DNA of 64,000 nucleotides from assembly GCF_901933205.1 (NCBI RefSeq), contig NC_044572.1, positions 21,104,501 to 21,168,500 on the forward strand, given 5' to 3'. The position numbers and the translations under genes were made by a program. Shown here in pieces: positions 35,501 through 48,086 of this stretch; positions within the stretch are counted from its first letter, which is position 1; the number at the start of each line of letters is the position of its first letter. The DNA is from Camarhynchus parvulus. Taxonomy: Eukaryota; Chordata; Aves; Passeriformes; Thraupidae. The notes beneath the pieces were generated by a model. The model searched no databases. It had not been told where the DNA came from and saw only the letters and a program-made list of their open reading frames with translations.

Positions 35501-38500
35501 ACTATCCAAAACAAATCACAGTTTTGTAGTATTTTAATTACAGTTCTGAGGGTGAAAAAAAAGGAAAAAAAAGGTTGGAAGCGGATGATTCCTCCCACAG
35601 ACCTTTTCTGACAACTCTATGTCTCTTGGAGACCACAGTACACAAAAAAAAACTGGGCAGAGTTGTAAACTGGTTGCTTTTCCCCACTTTTCTCTTCACC
35701 AGAACTTGCTAGGTTCTCCAGTTCTATTTCCTCAGGTTCAAAATGGAAGTATGGTCTTCAAATATAGAAATAAAATTTAACCTATGGACAAGAAGTATCC
35801 TTCTTCAGAGATCACTGATGGAGCTATAAAGTCTCCTGAACTGTAAGAAAATATTTGCAAAACTTCAAATCTTTCTCTCCAGTTTTGTTCTACCAAACAA
35901 CTCTGATGTCCACATCCACATGTGCTCTCTTGAAATCTGCTTTTCCTTGTCCAGATAGCGCACTCCCCTGGTACATCCTTGAACACCTCCTCCACTTGGA
36001 ATAAAATACTTTGGAGTTTCATTCTGTTGCCCTTATTTAGACACTGCAATAATAGAATTTTTTTGATTAAAGTGAGATATTTCTGGGACAATGTATTTAA
36101 ACACAAATTAAACCACTAAATTAATTTTTGGACACCTATACATGATTTCCAGGATATCAGAGGTAAAATAAAGCAAGTTTGATCCTTCCTGGATATCAAG
36201 CCAGTACTTTATTTAGATATCTAAAAACTTTAAAAGGGTCCTAACTTCAGATGCATCCAGTTGGTAGTGCCAGTGCCACATTTTTCTCCTGAAGTTAAGG
36301 AGATGTGGAGTCTGAAATGGGGATAGTCAGAGGATGAGAAAGAGAAATGCACATTTTTCTGTCATTCCAGTGATGCTGTCATTGTCTTTCCTTACCTGTT
36401 GATATCATGACTATATCACGAATACATTTTGTTGTCTGTTCCCCAGGAAAAGGAACTCCTAATATCAGCAGGGAGCCCTGTGGCCACGAGGGCACAAGCT
36501 CAGCTGCCACTGGCCCTGTGGGAGCAGAAGAAGAAGCCTGAGGAAACCTACAGCCTTTTTGCATAAATCAGCAGATCGACAGCTGCAAATCTGAAGAGCA
36601 CTTTGTTACCTTCCTAGACCAAACAGTATTTAGGATTACTAAACCTAAATACTAAACTTACCAATGCAAAGGGCCATTTGAGAGAAGAAACAGATGCTCA
36701 TTTGGTAAATGTCACAAAAATCCCAAAGTTGTTCTCTGATTGAGTTAGTAATCAAAATCTAAGTTTCCCCTACCTAAATGCAAATTGCCATTTCCCATGG
36801 CCAGTGCTGAGTGCTTGCTGAGCAAGAGGACCCTATTGCAGCCCCCCAGTGCCAGCAGCAATGCCTGGCAGGTGGCCAGAGGCCAGCCAGCCCTCCAGGG
36901 TGAGGCAGCCCATGCCAGGACAAGGGGGAAGGAGCAGCCTTTGACAGGCTTGGCCCCAGCTGCCTCTTTGGGACCCACTGGCCCACTGGTACAGAGCCAC
37001 CAGAGATGCTTGGAGCTGATCTGGGCAGCCAGCGGGGACCTGCAGATACATTCCTCTGGTTAGTGCTGCTGGACCCATTCTGTGCCAGAGTTTAAAGGTG
37101 AAAAATAGCTGCTGGGAAGAGAGGGAAGAAGTGAGAGGTGGAGAGAAAGCAGTGATTGCAGGTGATGAGGAGCACCAACAGGAGCAGAAATCAGAGCAAA
37201 GCCTGTGCAGCTGGAGGGGATGAAGCATTACAGTGGAGAGATGGAGAAGAAAAGGAAAGGAGCAGTCTGAGTGGGTGTGTGTCTCTCATGGTGAACAACA
37301 GAGATTATTAACAAGGCCTTTCAGTTATTACAGTGGCAGAAGCGTAAGGATCAGGAACAAAACACCTGCCATTTTATGCAGGTAATAAGTTAACCTGGGC
37401 AGCAGACACTGCTGTGCAGCCTTCAAGGCTGGAGAGAGTATGAAAATATCAGAGGTGGCAGTGCCAAGAGTCCACGGGGAACACTGGAAATACTCAGTTG
37501 TGCCATCACTCTCAGTACCTTACTCACTTGGAAAGTGGTAATGAGAAGACATTTACTTAAAGGCTGATATTTAAAATAGTACCCAACAGTTTCACAAGCA
37601 TTGACTTGTACCAGTTAATAACTGTGTTAGAAAAATAGAGGTATTTTTAACAGCCAGCTCCTCAATCTGAAAGTCTTGACATGTGAACAAGCTCCTTTCA
37701 GAACGACAAGTTACAAGAAAGTGATGGCTAAATTCAAAATTGTACTACTGTGGCTTTAGATCAGCTTAAAATAAATTTAATTAAATCAAGCAAAACCTCT
37801 ATTTCTTCCAATATATCCAGAGGTCCTATAGACTTAATAGGAACTGTTTTGAAACCATATGAACCTTCTTTAAATACAATTAAGATATGCCTGTGGGTTG
37901 GCCGGGTTTTGTGTCTGCCAGTGGCAGGAGCACATAAAAGAACCAATGAGATGCTCGTGACCAGTTAGGTAAATGGGAATGCTTTTCCTTATTAAGAAAG
38001 GTGCCTGTCTGTGTGTTTATTCAGGCTAAGAAGATGGCCCTCAGGACCCTGAAAATGAGGTGGCTTAGTACTAGTGCACAGATCTGCACGAGTCTGATGC
38101 CTCCTTTTGCATACGGATAGCTTTTAGCTGGTAGCCACATTAAAAATAGAGAGATCTTTTGAATAGGAAAAAAGCAGTAACCAAGAGCTGGAGAAAAAAA
38201 TATTTTTTTAAATTTTGTTGTCTTTTTCACACCTAGCATTTTCTGTGACTATTTAAGATTGTGAGCAAAACCAACCTCTCCTTATTAAAAATGTGTGTTT
38301 CTGGAGGGATACACATATCCAATATAACCTTCACTAGGATGCTTCTAATTAACCAGTCTGCTTCACAATAACGTATCTAGCTGTCACCAAAATCAACACT
38401 GTTCAGTTATTAATAGATTAAGGAAAGAATGTTAATTCTTCAAGCTCCTTTTCATTTGGTCTCATTACTTAGCAAGCCAGATGGTTGCAGGGCCAGGCCT

Positions 38501-40789
38501 GTCAGCAGGCCCTGGCAGGAAGAGCACACTTGCCGAGTGGCAAGATGCAGCACACACAGCATCTGGAAACCTGCACCCAGGGGCAGCTGCTTACAGTTCC
38601 TGGGAATGGTTCTGCAGGGAGCAGAAGAAATCATGAAATTATCTAATCTGTTATTATTTTTCTCACCTCTCCCTCTGTGGTACCCAACACTATTTCCAAC
38701 ACAGTGGTGGAGTGTGCCTCCAGCTGTGAAGGAGGAAGCTCTCTGTTCATTTTGGGTAGCCAGCTAATTGCCTTTTTCCTTATGGTGATGGGCTTTATGG
38801 TCTCTTCTGAACTGGCTGAGGAGATGCCAAGTTGGAAGAGATGTTGCTATCTACATCCAATTCGCTAAAGACTTTCTTCCTGCAGTACAAGTCTTAGGAC
38901 TATGAGAAGAGCACTTTGTCTTGCTGATCAGCCAAAATGTGTGGGGCATTCCCAGGCTCACACGGCAGCCAAACCCAGAAAGAGAAGTTCACCCCCACTT
39001 ACAGCCCAGGAAAAAAGACTAAATTATAAAGAGGTGGGGCTTTTTCTCCTCTTGGAAATGTATTAAAGAATTAGAGATTTTGAAAGATAATCACCATTAA
39101 CACTTGGGGGAAAAAAGTCTGATCTGTTTTTCATTAAAACTCTCCAAGACAGAAATTTCAATCTGACCTTAAAATAAAGTTTGGGAAAGTTTTCCTCAGG
39201 TTCCCTTTTGTCTCCTTGAAACAATACAGAGAAGGGATCTCAGAGCAATACAAGGCTGGGTCAAGTTAACTTTCCATAATGAGTCAGGGCCAAACATACC
39301 GAAGCCATTCTGGAAATATGTTCTTGAAACTTTCCATTGGGAATTCTGCCATCTCTCTGAGTAGCCTATAACAGTACTTTTCTATTGTTAGAATTAGCAA
39401 GGTTCTCCTAAAGTCAAACCTAAGTGTCCTTTGCTGCAAATTAAGCCAATGTCATCTTATCTTTTCCCATGGTGAACAATTGATTACCAACTCTTTTAGC
39501 ATCCATATTCTGTCAGACTTTTAATGTTTCCCTACCATAAACATCATTTTCTGTGTATTAAATTGGTGTCTTATAACAAGCTTAAATTTTCTAAGTTTCT
39601 TTCCATTCTTGTTCCTCTGTCTGTCCTCAGTGATGGTTTGTGCTCTCCCCAGATGACCACGGTATCCATGACTGATTTTTCCATCTTGTTTACAGCTGAA
39701 AAGCAAAACTAATTTAAAGTACACTGAAATGTTTGTCTTCAAAGAAAAAATTGAAAATTACGAACCTTTTCCACAAAAAGTAATTTTCCACTCTTTTATG
39801 TGAAATGGCCTTAAATTAAAACATTTTACTATCCCAAAACCACTATGTAGCTCATCAACTCCTTAAGCATAAATGTACAAATGGCCATGTTTTTGTAAAA
39901 CATTTAAGTGTAAAGTCTCTGAATGGGAACAGGGCACAAATATACTTCAGAGAGGTGGAGAGACCTGTGTAGAAAATGTATCTGTTCTGGTCCACTTTTT
40001 TTTGCTGTGGGGAGGCCAAGCTGCAATTTCCTTGTCCTTTTTGCATGGGATGAGCAGGATGACGCGGACAGGACCTCTCCAGCCTCATCCCACTGCAGCC
40101 TGCAGCCCAGAAAGGGAACAGCCACAGTGGCTGCTGCAGGTTGGTGAACTGGTAATGGTAAATTAATGGCAGACAGAGATTAAAAACCATCTGATGGCTC
40201 TAATTATAGAGATGGGTTATGGAGTTTAAATATAAAAGGCTTTCATACAAACTCCTGTGTATGATAGTCATATGCAATTAGATATTGTAGAAGACTTAGA
40301 TGAATAGTAATGAAGGCCATTTTAGAAGGGCCAGCTAAAATTACCAAGAAAATGAATTGACAGAGGAAGAATAGAGGCATTGATGGGAAATTTATCAGGA
40401 AAAAAAAGTCTTGTCTTTTAACTGAACAATACTGAGGCCGGGGAAGCAAGAAGCAAAATCAAAATGGTAACCTGCCAAGATAAAGATAATAAGTCCTGTA
40501 GATTTTAGGAAACAAAATGATCTCCAGCTGGTACCACACATAGTGAAAAAGAATTATTTATGCCACTATGTACAACAAGAAGTTGCTCCTGCAACTTTAT
40601 TTTGGCCTTCGCTAAGCTGTGTTTTCTCAGCAAAGCAGAAGATATCAAGACCTCAACTGTTACATTTACTAAAGTTAAATTTATTTCACTTACATACTTC
40701 CATGACAAAGAGTCTGTATCTAGAGAAAGGATGAATGAGCAAATACAAGGAAGACCAGACCTTCCTAGATTTTCCAGTTTTGCCGTGGG
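32581..40789. other. Unannotated DNA, mixed composition
   Basis: No gene or recognised transposon in 8.2 kb. G4-T8-C4 at 35076-35091 is a small palindrome. A-rich runs lie at 35552-35572 and a GC-richer patch at about 36790-37060, where frames on both strands are open without any domain. Frames at 35039-35272 and 35274-35537 (plus) are adjacent, and the first is cysteine-rich. No family, signal peptide or splice context supports them. Confidence 0.5.
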
Positions 40790-40975
40790 GTCATAGGTCT
40801 GGAAGGTTCCCTGGGGCTCATATAGTCTGTTTATCATACTCAAGGAAAAATCAATGATAACCACAACTGTCCTGAGAAAAGCTATTTAAATCTATTTAAT
40901 CTGTTTTTAAAGAACTACAATAGTGGACGTGTTGCAGATTTCCTTGCCAATCAATTCTTACCCATTTTTTAGTAT
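40790..40975 (-). mobile_element. Ancient CR1-type LINE 3' tail, minus strand
   Basis: TCATAGGTCTGGAAGG followed by CTGGGGCTCAT and TAGTC (40791-40826) matches the reverse complement of older amniote CR1 tails, which are also common in turtles and crocodilians. Further right, a segment reading ATCTGTTTTTAAAGAAC then CAATAGTGGACG, TTGCAGATTTCC and GCCAATCAATTC (40899-40957) keeps the order of the remembered tail (conserved words for a notch of about 60 bases). Divergence is much greater than in the other copies, so this insertion is probably old. The middle part (40830-40895) is hardly alignable. Confidence 0.6.
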
Positions 40976-42319
40976 ATACATATGAAAGATATATTTTAAC
41001 ATGTTTTAAAACTGTCTTGGAACAACTCAAGTGCATTATTTCTTTTCCTGTTTATTCCTGCATAGATTTCTCCCATCTTCACTACAGTTGTGCAAAGGAC
41101 TGTTATCATTAATTCTCTCATTGTCTGGTTTAGACAATCTTTGTTCATTTGTTCTTGCCTCATACATCACTTTTACTGGAGCTTGATCATGCTTGACACT
41201 CAGCTTGTGATCCATGTCTAACATTAGCTTGATCCTGTTGTTCTCAGGGATGCATTTATCTGAAGTGCAAGGCATTATGGTGAGGCTGGTTCAGTCAGGG
41301 CTTTTGTCTCCAAAAACCTGAGGTATGTCTAACATCATGGTAAACCAAATCCCTTCTCTGCAGAAAATTGCTTCTCCTCTAAATGCCTCATTTCCTTAAA
41401 AATTCAGAACATTATCTACCTTTGTTTCTACACGGTAAGCTAAGAAGAAAACCATTAATAAACACAAAATTTACCACTGTGGTGTTTTTTCTTGTTTGAG
41501 GGAAAAGGGGAATCAGGGATGGACAGTGGCAGGCTCGAGTCAGGGCACAGCATTAGCCTTGCTTTCCCTCTCTTCCATGGGGTTTGCAGCTAGATATTAT
41601 CACCTCCCAAACCAACATCATTTAGTGCAATATCTCAAGTTCAGCACCCCAGTTTAGAAGTATCGATAGTGAAAACCTTCTGTATTTAAGATTTGCAATT
41701 TCAAAAGGGATTATTTTAAGTGAGGGAACTAGCTAAAGGTGACAGACTCTGTATCTCAGAGGCAGAAACGTTCAAAACATATATACCAGCCTAGAGGGAA
41801 AACCCTTGGAAAGATGAGCTGCAGACCTGAAGGGAAATAGTAGGGCTAAGAAATAAGGCTATAGGCAAAGGAAGACAGAAGTGATCAATACAGAAAACTA
41901 AAGTGTTACAAAGTATTGAAATAGAACAAGACTCTCCAAAAAATGAGTGTTGCATTAAATGTATAGACATTTAGCAGAAAATAAACCACCTTTGGTTGCA
42001 GCTGGTCCTCAAAGATCAGAGGGGCTGGGTGAGACTGGGTTTAACTTCTGATGGTAGTTAAGTCAGCATGCTATATCTAGTTAAGTTCAAGAAGAGCTTT
42101 CACAAGTACAGGTTCACAAAAAATGCAGTTTACCAATTCAGGTCCGGTTGTGTTCAATAAGGACTTGCACAACCTGGGTTCATGAACAGTACAGCTCATT
42201 GAAGCCACAGGAAAGAAGGTTCAGGATTGCTGGTGACAAATGAACCAAAGACAGAATGTTAATACATGTCACTACAGAAAGGATGGCAACTGACATCTAT
42301 CAGTGCTGTACACGTGCGT

Positions 42320-42344
42320 ATACACACACACACACATACACACA
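42320..42344. repeat. (CA)n microsatellite, imperfect
   Basis: About eleven CA units with one CATA interruption, preceded by a TGCGTATA step. This is an ordinary candidate polymorphic marker. Confidence 0.95.
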
Positions 42345-42896
42345 TGAAATGGATATTCCCAGCTCTGCTCCAACAAAGTTGGAGGTGCAAAGCTCACCTA
42401 AAGGAATCCTTGCAGGAGAGGAGGAGAGACACAGTCCACCAACTGATCCTGAGTAGGCAGAGGGGTTTTCCCCCTGTGACCCTTTCTGCTCTGAAGCCAC
42501 CCTTTTATACTACACATTTTTGTCCCTTCCCAAAGGGATGGAACAATGGTGTGCTACAGGCAGCAGTGAAGACTGTCTGACCTTGGCCAGAGAGTCTTTG
42601 CACACAGACTTATCCCTTAATGGACAAGTTTTACATCAAGGCTCATTTTTCAGGGTGAAGGGGCAATACAGATCTGTGGGTGCTCTTCTGTGCCTCTTCT
42701 TGGCTGTGAGACCCTCACCACACTCCAGCCATTCCTCTGTTCCCTCTGTTGTTAAGCCTTGCTTGAGCCAGCAAATCAAGAGCCTAGCTTTTGCTTTCCC
42801 CAGCTAGAATCATCAATTCTTCAATGACTTAAAGCAACACTGTACTGTTCTGACCATCTCCCACATTGAGTCAGACCTCTCAAAGAAAATTGGGGG

Positions 42897-42915
42897 AAAA
42901 CAAAACAAAACAAAA

Positions 42916-42953
<38 letters not shown>

Positions 42954-42972
42954 AAAACAAAACAAAAAAAAA
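42897..42972. repeat. A-rich tract: (CAAAA)n, A36, (CAAAA)n
   Basis: C residues at 42901, 42906, 42911 and 42916 space four AAAA blocks. Then comes an uninterrupted run of 36 A (42917-42952), then C at 42953, 42958 and 42963 with the same 5-base spacing, and a final run of 9 A. The tract is nearly mirror-symmetric. It may be an expanded retroelement tail or pure slippage. The long run is also where assemblies often err. Confidence 0.95.
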
Positions 42973-45900
42973 GATTCATATAACAAAAAATTAGAAGGAA
43001 TTAGCTGCTATGCATTCAGAGTGGAGAAAATCATGAAAGACAGACTGGGCATGGCCTAACCATTGATGAATATAAGTCCTCCATTTTCTATAATGATTTA
43101 CTAGAAGCCTTTCTAACATTTAAAAAATAAATTGTAGAAAAAGGCTTTCTGGAAGTTCATAAAATCAAAGGTTATATTAGAGGATTGCAGACCAGCAAAT
43201 ACAGTATCTATTTTTAAAAGGAGGACAGAAGAAATGTAATCCCAGGAACTATGCTATAGTTTGTGGTCATCCCAGAACATGATGTCTGGGGGTTTTGAGA
43301 ATAAATGTGAAACAACACCATGGTGCTGTCAAAGACTCAGAGGTAAACTGATGAGGGTTCATCTGGCTAGGAAAGAGAAATTCAGGGGTTCTGTGTCTCC
43401 CCTCCCTGCAGCCCTGGTTGGTGTTCCATAGGTGGTGCAGTTGCTGGAAGCGTGGTGGGCAGTGGTGGAAGGGCTCTCATGCAGCTGTGAAAAGGCACCA
43501 GCCAGAGCACTGCTGTTTCCAGACCTGTAGGAAGAAGATAGGATAAAATTCAGCATAAGATTCCAATGTTTTTTCAGATATCCTAGAAGACGATACCATT
43601 GGAATAGCTGTGGCTTCCCCTGACAATTTGTTTTTCCATGCAGCAGAATTCAGCTCTAAATTTAAAGAAAACTTTTTACAAAACCCAGACAGTCATGAAG
43701 ACTAGATTACCTATGTAAGATCACTAAAGTTTAAATTATTCTGACTCTGCCCAGGCTGATAGCAGCTCTGTGTTATCCTTCAGTTCTGCCAGGAGCATTT
43801 GACCAAAACGTTCTCAGAAAAGGAGTATCTCTCCAACTTTTGTGGAGAAAATCAAAACAGGTTCCAAAACTTTAGAAACTTGGTGTAAAGTCCTTGGAAG
43901 TTACTTGTCCTTTCCTGTTGGTTTCACATGTTTATGAGCAGCTGCTGCAGTGTGAGCCTTGGTGGACTGGGAGCATTGGAAAGCTGCGGGGCATCACTGA
44001 AAATAGGTTTAGGCAGCTCTGTAGAGAACCCTGGAGCTGGAGAGTGAGGGCTGATTGCTTTACTGGCATAGCCTCCCTAAATAAACAGGTTTTTTGCTTT
44101 CCATCTCCTGGTCCTCAATTTGCTCCCGGGAGTCCCCCAGGTTGCTCAGTGGTGACAGACAAGCACGTCCACCCTGAACGTGCTGCCCCCAGGGCACTGG
44201 CACAGCCCCGAGTCCTTGGGCAAACCCAGCTCTGCTGCTCACAGTTGTTTTCCTCTCCTGCAAAGGTTTACTGTGAATCTTAATAACTTGCCTGACACAG
44301 AGAAGGATTCTCAGTTTTTCTTCCCCAAGTTAATGTCAGCATGCCTGTTAATATAGGATAAGCTCAGCTACAAATCAAGTGTTTTTTCCAAGCTAAAACA
44401 AACTAAAGGATTTCAAAGGCATTTCATGCAGGTTTATAGGAGAAAATCCTTTCTGTACTTGCCTCTCAGTGTTTAAATCCTTCAACCATTCCCTAACCCA
44501 TCTTCTTATTTTATGATCTGAAACAAGAGGCACTAGAGCAGCTCTTTCCTTATCTCTCATTTCATCTCTCTTTTCTTCAACCCACAGCAAAATAACAAGA
44601 ATAGTGCGAAAAAAGTATTTTTCATTCATTTTGTAATTTTACTTTAATGACATGACACTTTCCTGAGAGCTCAAGATATCTCTGACATGAATGGGTTAAG
44701 ATGAGGGAAAGAATGAAATCAAATACTGAGTTAGCATGAGGGAAAGAGAGACATGAAATGTAATTGAAAGGAAGTCATGCCTGACAAAAGTAAGTTACTT
44801 GTTAACCACCAGATTTGGTAAAAATTTGTCTTTCTGGTAGTTGCAAAAATCAGGTTCTGTGTTCTTTAATCTGCCTCAGTGACTCAGTCACCATCAGCTC
44901 CATACAGTACTGGTAGTGTCCTTATCAAGCTGTACTGACTTATTCTGAGATTTTAAGTTTCCTTGTGCTGTTTCAGGAGGCAGATATTTCAGATGGGCCC
45001 ACAACGCCAAAATGCAACAAACCCCTAAAATATTCATTTTTAAAAGGTTAAAACAGCATTCTAGAAGTAGAGCACATTTAACACATTTTTTAGGATTGAT
45101 CTAAAATGCTTGGGCATGGGTTGTTAGCCATAGCGACTGCGTTGTGCTTCTACAAGAACTTCCTCATGGATCATTGCTTAGTTACTACTTAATGATTTCA
45201 TCCATGATTACACACAAAACCATTGCTAAAAACACTGGCATTGACATAAATGCCTGTGGAATGGTAAATAGAAATAAAGCAGAACAGACAGATATTTTAA
45301 TTAGTGAAAAAATTTACAGAGCCTTATGTGTGAAACAAGGAGACGCGGGAACATGAGACTTCCCAGTAAGGCTGTAACTTGCCATGCTGCCCAGGCTGTC
45401 TCATCCAAGCACCCTTCTGCATCCTCCAGTCTCTGTTTCCTGCAAGCCAGGGGGACAGCTTCAGAGGACCACCAATAGTATTAGTACTGCTGTGAAATTT
45501 TCATGCCTGTTCTTCTCTACAACACTTTTCTGAGCAACACTATTAATTTCTTGTTTACCATTTGGGTGGGTTTGAATGTGGTAATTGAAGTTTTTCAACT
45601 TATAATTCAGGAAGGACTTGTTGAAGAGGCTGGTGGTGCCCTATAACCTACTCTCAAGGACACTTCATGGTCATACAAGCTGATGTGTATCTACTGCTTT
45701 CAGAGGTGCTACCGATGTGTGCCACAGAAGCACAGAGAACATTTTTTAGATGGTAAAGTGTGGTCACTGTTCCTTAGACCAGCACTGTGCTAGCCCTAAA
45801 TAACACTCATGAAGCCTTTTGTCTTTTCTTCTGACACCAGCATGCTGTTGTTTTTATCCACATTTTCTGCCAAATTGCGTTCAGGAAATATGAGTGTCTG

Positions 45901-47574
45901 TATCTTGTGACACCCTCTAGTTTCACACAAACTGAATCATACTGTACAGTTCAGCTGAGTAATAAAACATAATCTGATTGGCAGGAGGTATTAAAGAAGG
46001 CCACATCATTACAGATCCTCTTTTAACCCAGTTTAACAAGTTGCTCCTGAGAAGTTATTTATTCTAGCTGTCAACATCTTGTTGTTGAGATGACAGCGAT
46101 CAAATCTCTGTTAGATCCTAATCTTGTTCTTCTTACTCCACCTTCAAGTATCTGAGAGCCTCATATAAGCAATATCACTTTTTGTCAGCAAAATGATTTG
46201 TTTGACTCTGATCATTTGCTGGAAGTTACAACAATGTATTTTTTTAATACCTACAACAATTATTAGTATAAAATGGGCGTGGAATAAATAGCAAGCAATA
46301 GTGAATAGTGGAGCATTGGAAGTCTGAATTGTTGCTGTGTTGTGCACACTGATCCATATACAAAACAAGAATTTCACAATTACAGAAACTTAGCAATGCA
46401 TTCCCAGGTGCACAGATGTCACAGCAGCAAATTATTAGTCAGAGACTGATGTTCTTCTAGTGTCCTGGGGACATCTCACTAGCTAGCCAGACCCATCTCT
46501 GTTACGAAGTTATAGAAGTTATTTTATTATGACTCTTATGATGCTAGGACTGGGAAGGAAAACCTATGTATTATCTGTCAGGCAGACTCCACCTCAACTT
46601 GAACAGTCCTCTGAGTTGGAAAATTCTAGCCCCTAAATGATGCATTCTATCCTGATTTTAACTTCTCCAGTCCTCCATTCTTAAAAACTCCTGCAACTCT
46701 ATCATGCCATGCATTATACTGAAAAGTGAAATCTTTTAAAACTAGAATTTTCCTGAAAGTAAAGTTTAGAAGGTTAATTGGAATATGGGAATATTTTTTT
46801 AATTGTTGGAAGCTTAGTATTTTAGGCTAATGACACTTTTAAAGTAAAACTGAGTTAAAGTACTGAGTTCAAAATTATTAATTAAATATGTTACCTGTCT
46901 CTTGGGCCATTTGTGAATGCTAGAAGATCTCATTCCTTCAAAGGAATCTGAAAGCACGTTCACTTTCAAATGTGGAAATATTAAAGGTAATACTCCTGAT
47001 TTTCATCTGAAATCATTAAGGAATATTCTTCTAGTGGAAAAGTTTTAAACTCAATGTGCAGTATATTTGTGCCAGAATGGATCCAGCTGATGTTTTTAAG
47101 GTCTTCACAAAAGTGTGAAATTATTGTATCTGATGGAAAGACAGCCTAACCAACCCTGCATCCACTTGACCAGGCAGGAGTGTTGATCTGCTGGAGGCCA
47201 GGAAGGCTCTGCAGAGGCATCTGGACAGGCTGGATCGATGGGCCAAGGCCAGTTGTATGAAATTCAACACAACCAAGTGCTGGGTCCTGCCCTTGGGTCA
47301 CAACTAACCCAGGCAGTACTACAGGCTGGGGAAAACGTCTAGAAACATTACAGGCAGAAAAGGACCTGGAGGTGCTGGTCAACAGCAGCTGAACGTGAGC
47401 CAGCTCTGCCCACATGGCCAAGAAGGCCAGTCCTGGCCTGTATGAGAACTAGTGTGGCCAGCAGGACCAGAGAAGTGATCATCACCCTGCGCTGGGCACT
47501 GGTGAGGCTGCACCTTGAGTGCTGTGTCCAGTTTTAGGTCCCTCTCTGCAAGAAAGACATTGATGTGCTGAGGA

Positions 47575-47657
47575 GAGTCCAGAGAAGGGCAATGGAGCTG
47601 GTGAAGGGTCTGCAGTGAGTCCAGAGAGGGCAATGGAGCTGGTGAAGGGTCTGGAGC
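47575..47657 (+). repeat. Tandem duplication inside CR1 (about 41-42 bp units)
   Basis: GAGTCCAGAGAAGGGCAATG begins the first unit (47575-47616) and GAGTCCAGAGAGGGCAATGG the second (47617-47657). The units share the sequence through AGCTGGTGAAGGGTCT and differ by one base deletion and one or two substitutions near the end. Other CR1 copies have this segment once, so the duplication arose in this copy or in its source lineage. Confidence 0.9.
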
Positions 47658-47847
47658 ACAAGTCCTGTGAGGAGCAGCTGAAGGTGTTGAGGAGGGTGTT
47701 TAGTCTGGGAAAAATGAATCTCAGGGGGAACCTTAGGGCTCTCTACAGCTACAACCTATTACAGCCCTGAAAGGACCTTGTAGCCAGCTGGGGGTCAATC
47801 TCTTCTCATGGATAACAAGAGAAAGGACCAGAGGAAATGGTCTTAAG

Positions 47848-48022
47848 TTGCACCAGGGGAGGTTCAGATTAGATATTATGGAAAATGTTTTCACAGAAGC
47901 GGTTGTCAAGCACTGGAACAGGCTTCCCAGAGGCACACTTGAGTTACCACTTCTGGTAGTATTTAAAAGACGTGTGGATGTGGCACTGAGGGACATGGTT
48001 AAGTGGAGGGCCTGTGCTGGGT
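47848..48022 (+). pseudogene. CR1 ORF2 C-terminal remnant
   Basis: In the frame beginning at 47848 the translation shows the typical C-terminal end of CR1 ORF2: a GRFRLDI word, a [10 protein letters not shown] motif and [14 protein letters not shown], followed by the non-coding 3' tail. ORF2 normally supplies endonuclease and reverse transcriptase for target-primed integration. Here only the tail after the reverse transcriptase is left, so no activity is possible. The frame continues open to 48138 by chance through the tail. The ATG at 47848 is not a native start. Confidence 0.75.
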
Positions 48023-48086
48023 TAACAGGTGGAGTCAATGATTTTAAAGGTCTCTTCCAACCTAAACAATTCTGTAATTCTATTCG

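Larger units (their letters stand above)
40976..47144. other. Unannotated DNA with microsatellite and A-rich tract
   Basis: No gene was recognised. Simple repeats at 42320-42344 and 42897-42972 are listed separately. Sequence to the left of the A-rich tract was checked for an mRNA-like retrocopy or SINE body, and none was recognised. Frames at 42266-42580 and 43894-44283 (plus) have no domain. The rest is AT-rich and featureless. Confidence 0.5.
47145..48086 (+). mobile_element. CR1 LINE 3' part (about 0.94 kb), plus strand
   Basis: This 5'-truncated CR1 ends in CCAACCTAAACAATTCTGTA then ATTCTATTC (48059-48085), the avian CR1 3' terminus with decayed octamers. The left part holds the words GATCTGCTGGAGG, AAGGCTCTGCAGAGG, CATCTGGACAGGCTGGATCG (47187-47237), then AAAAGGACCTGGAGGTGCTG, GGCCAAGAAGGCCAG, GTGGCCAGCAGGACCAG and AAGAAAGACATTGATGTGCTG, all characteristic of the CR1 ORF2 end region. 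Frames are disrupted by stops and small indels. A tandem duplication of about 42 bp lies at 47575-47657. The left edge near 47145 is approximate. The copy cannot encode a working product but retains a readable C-terminal stretch of ORF2 (next entry). Confidence 0.9.
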
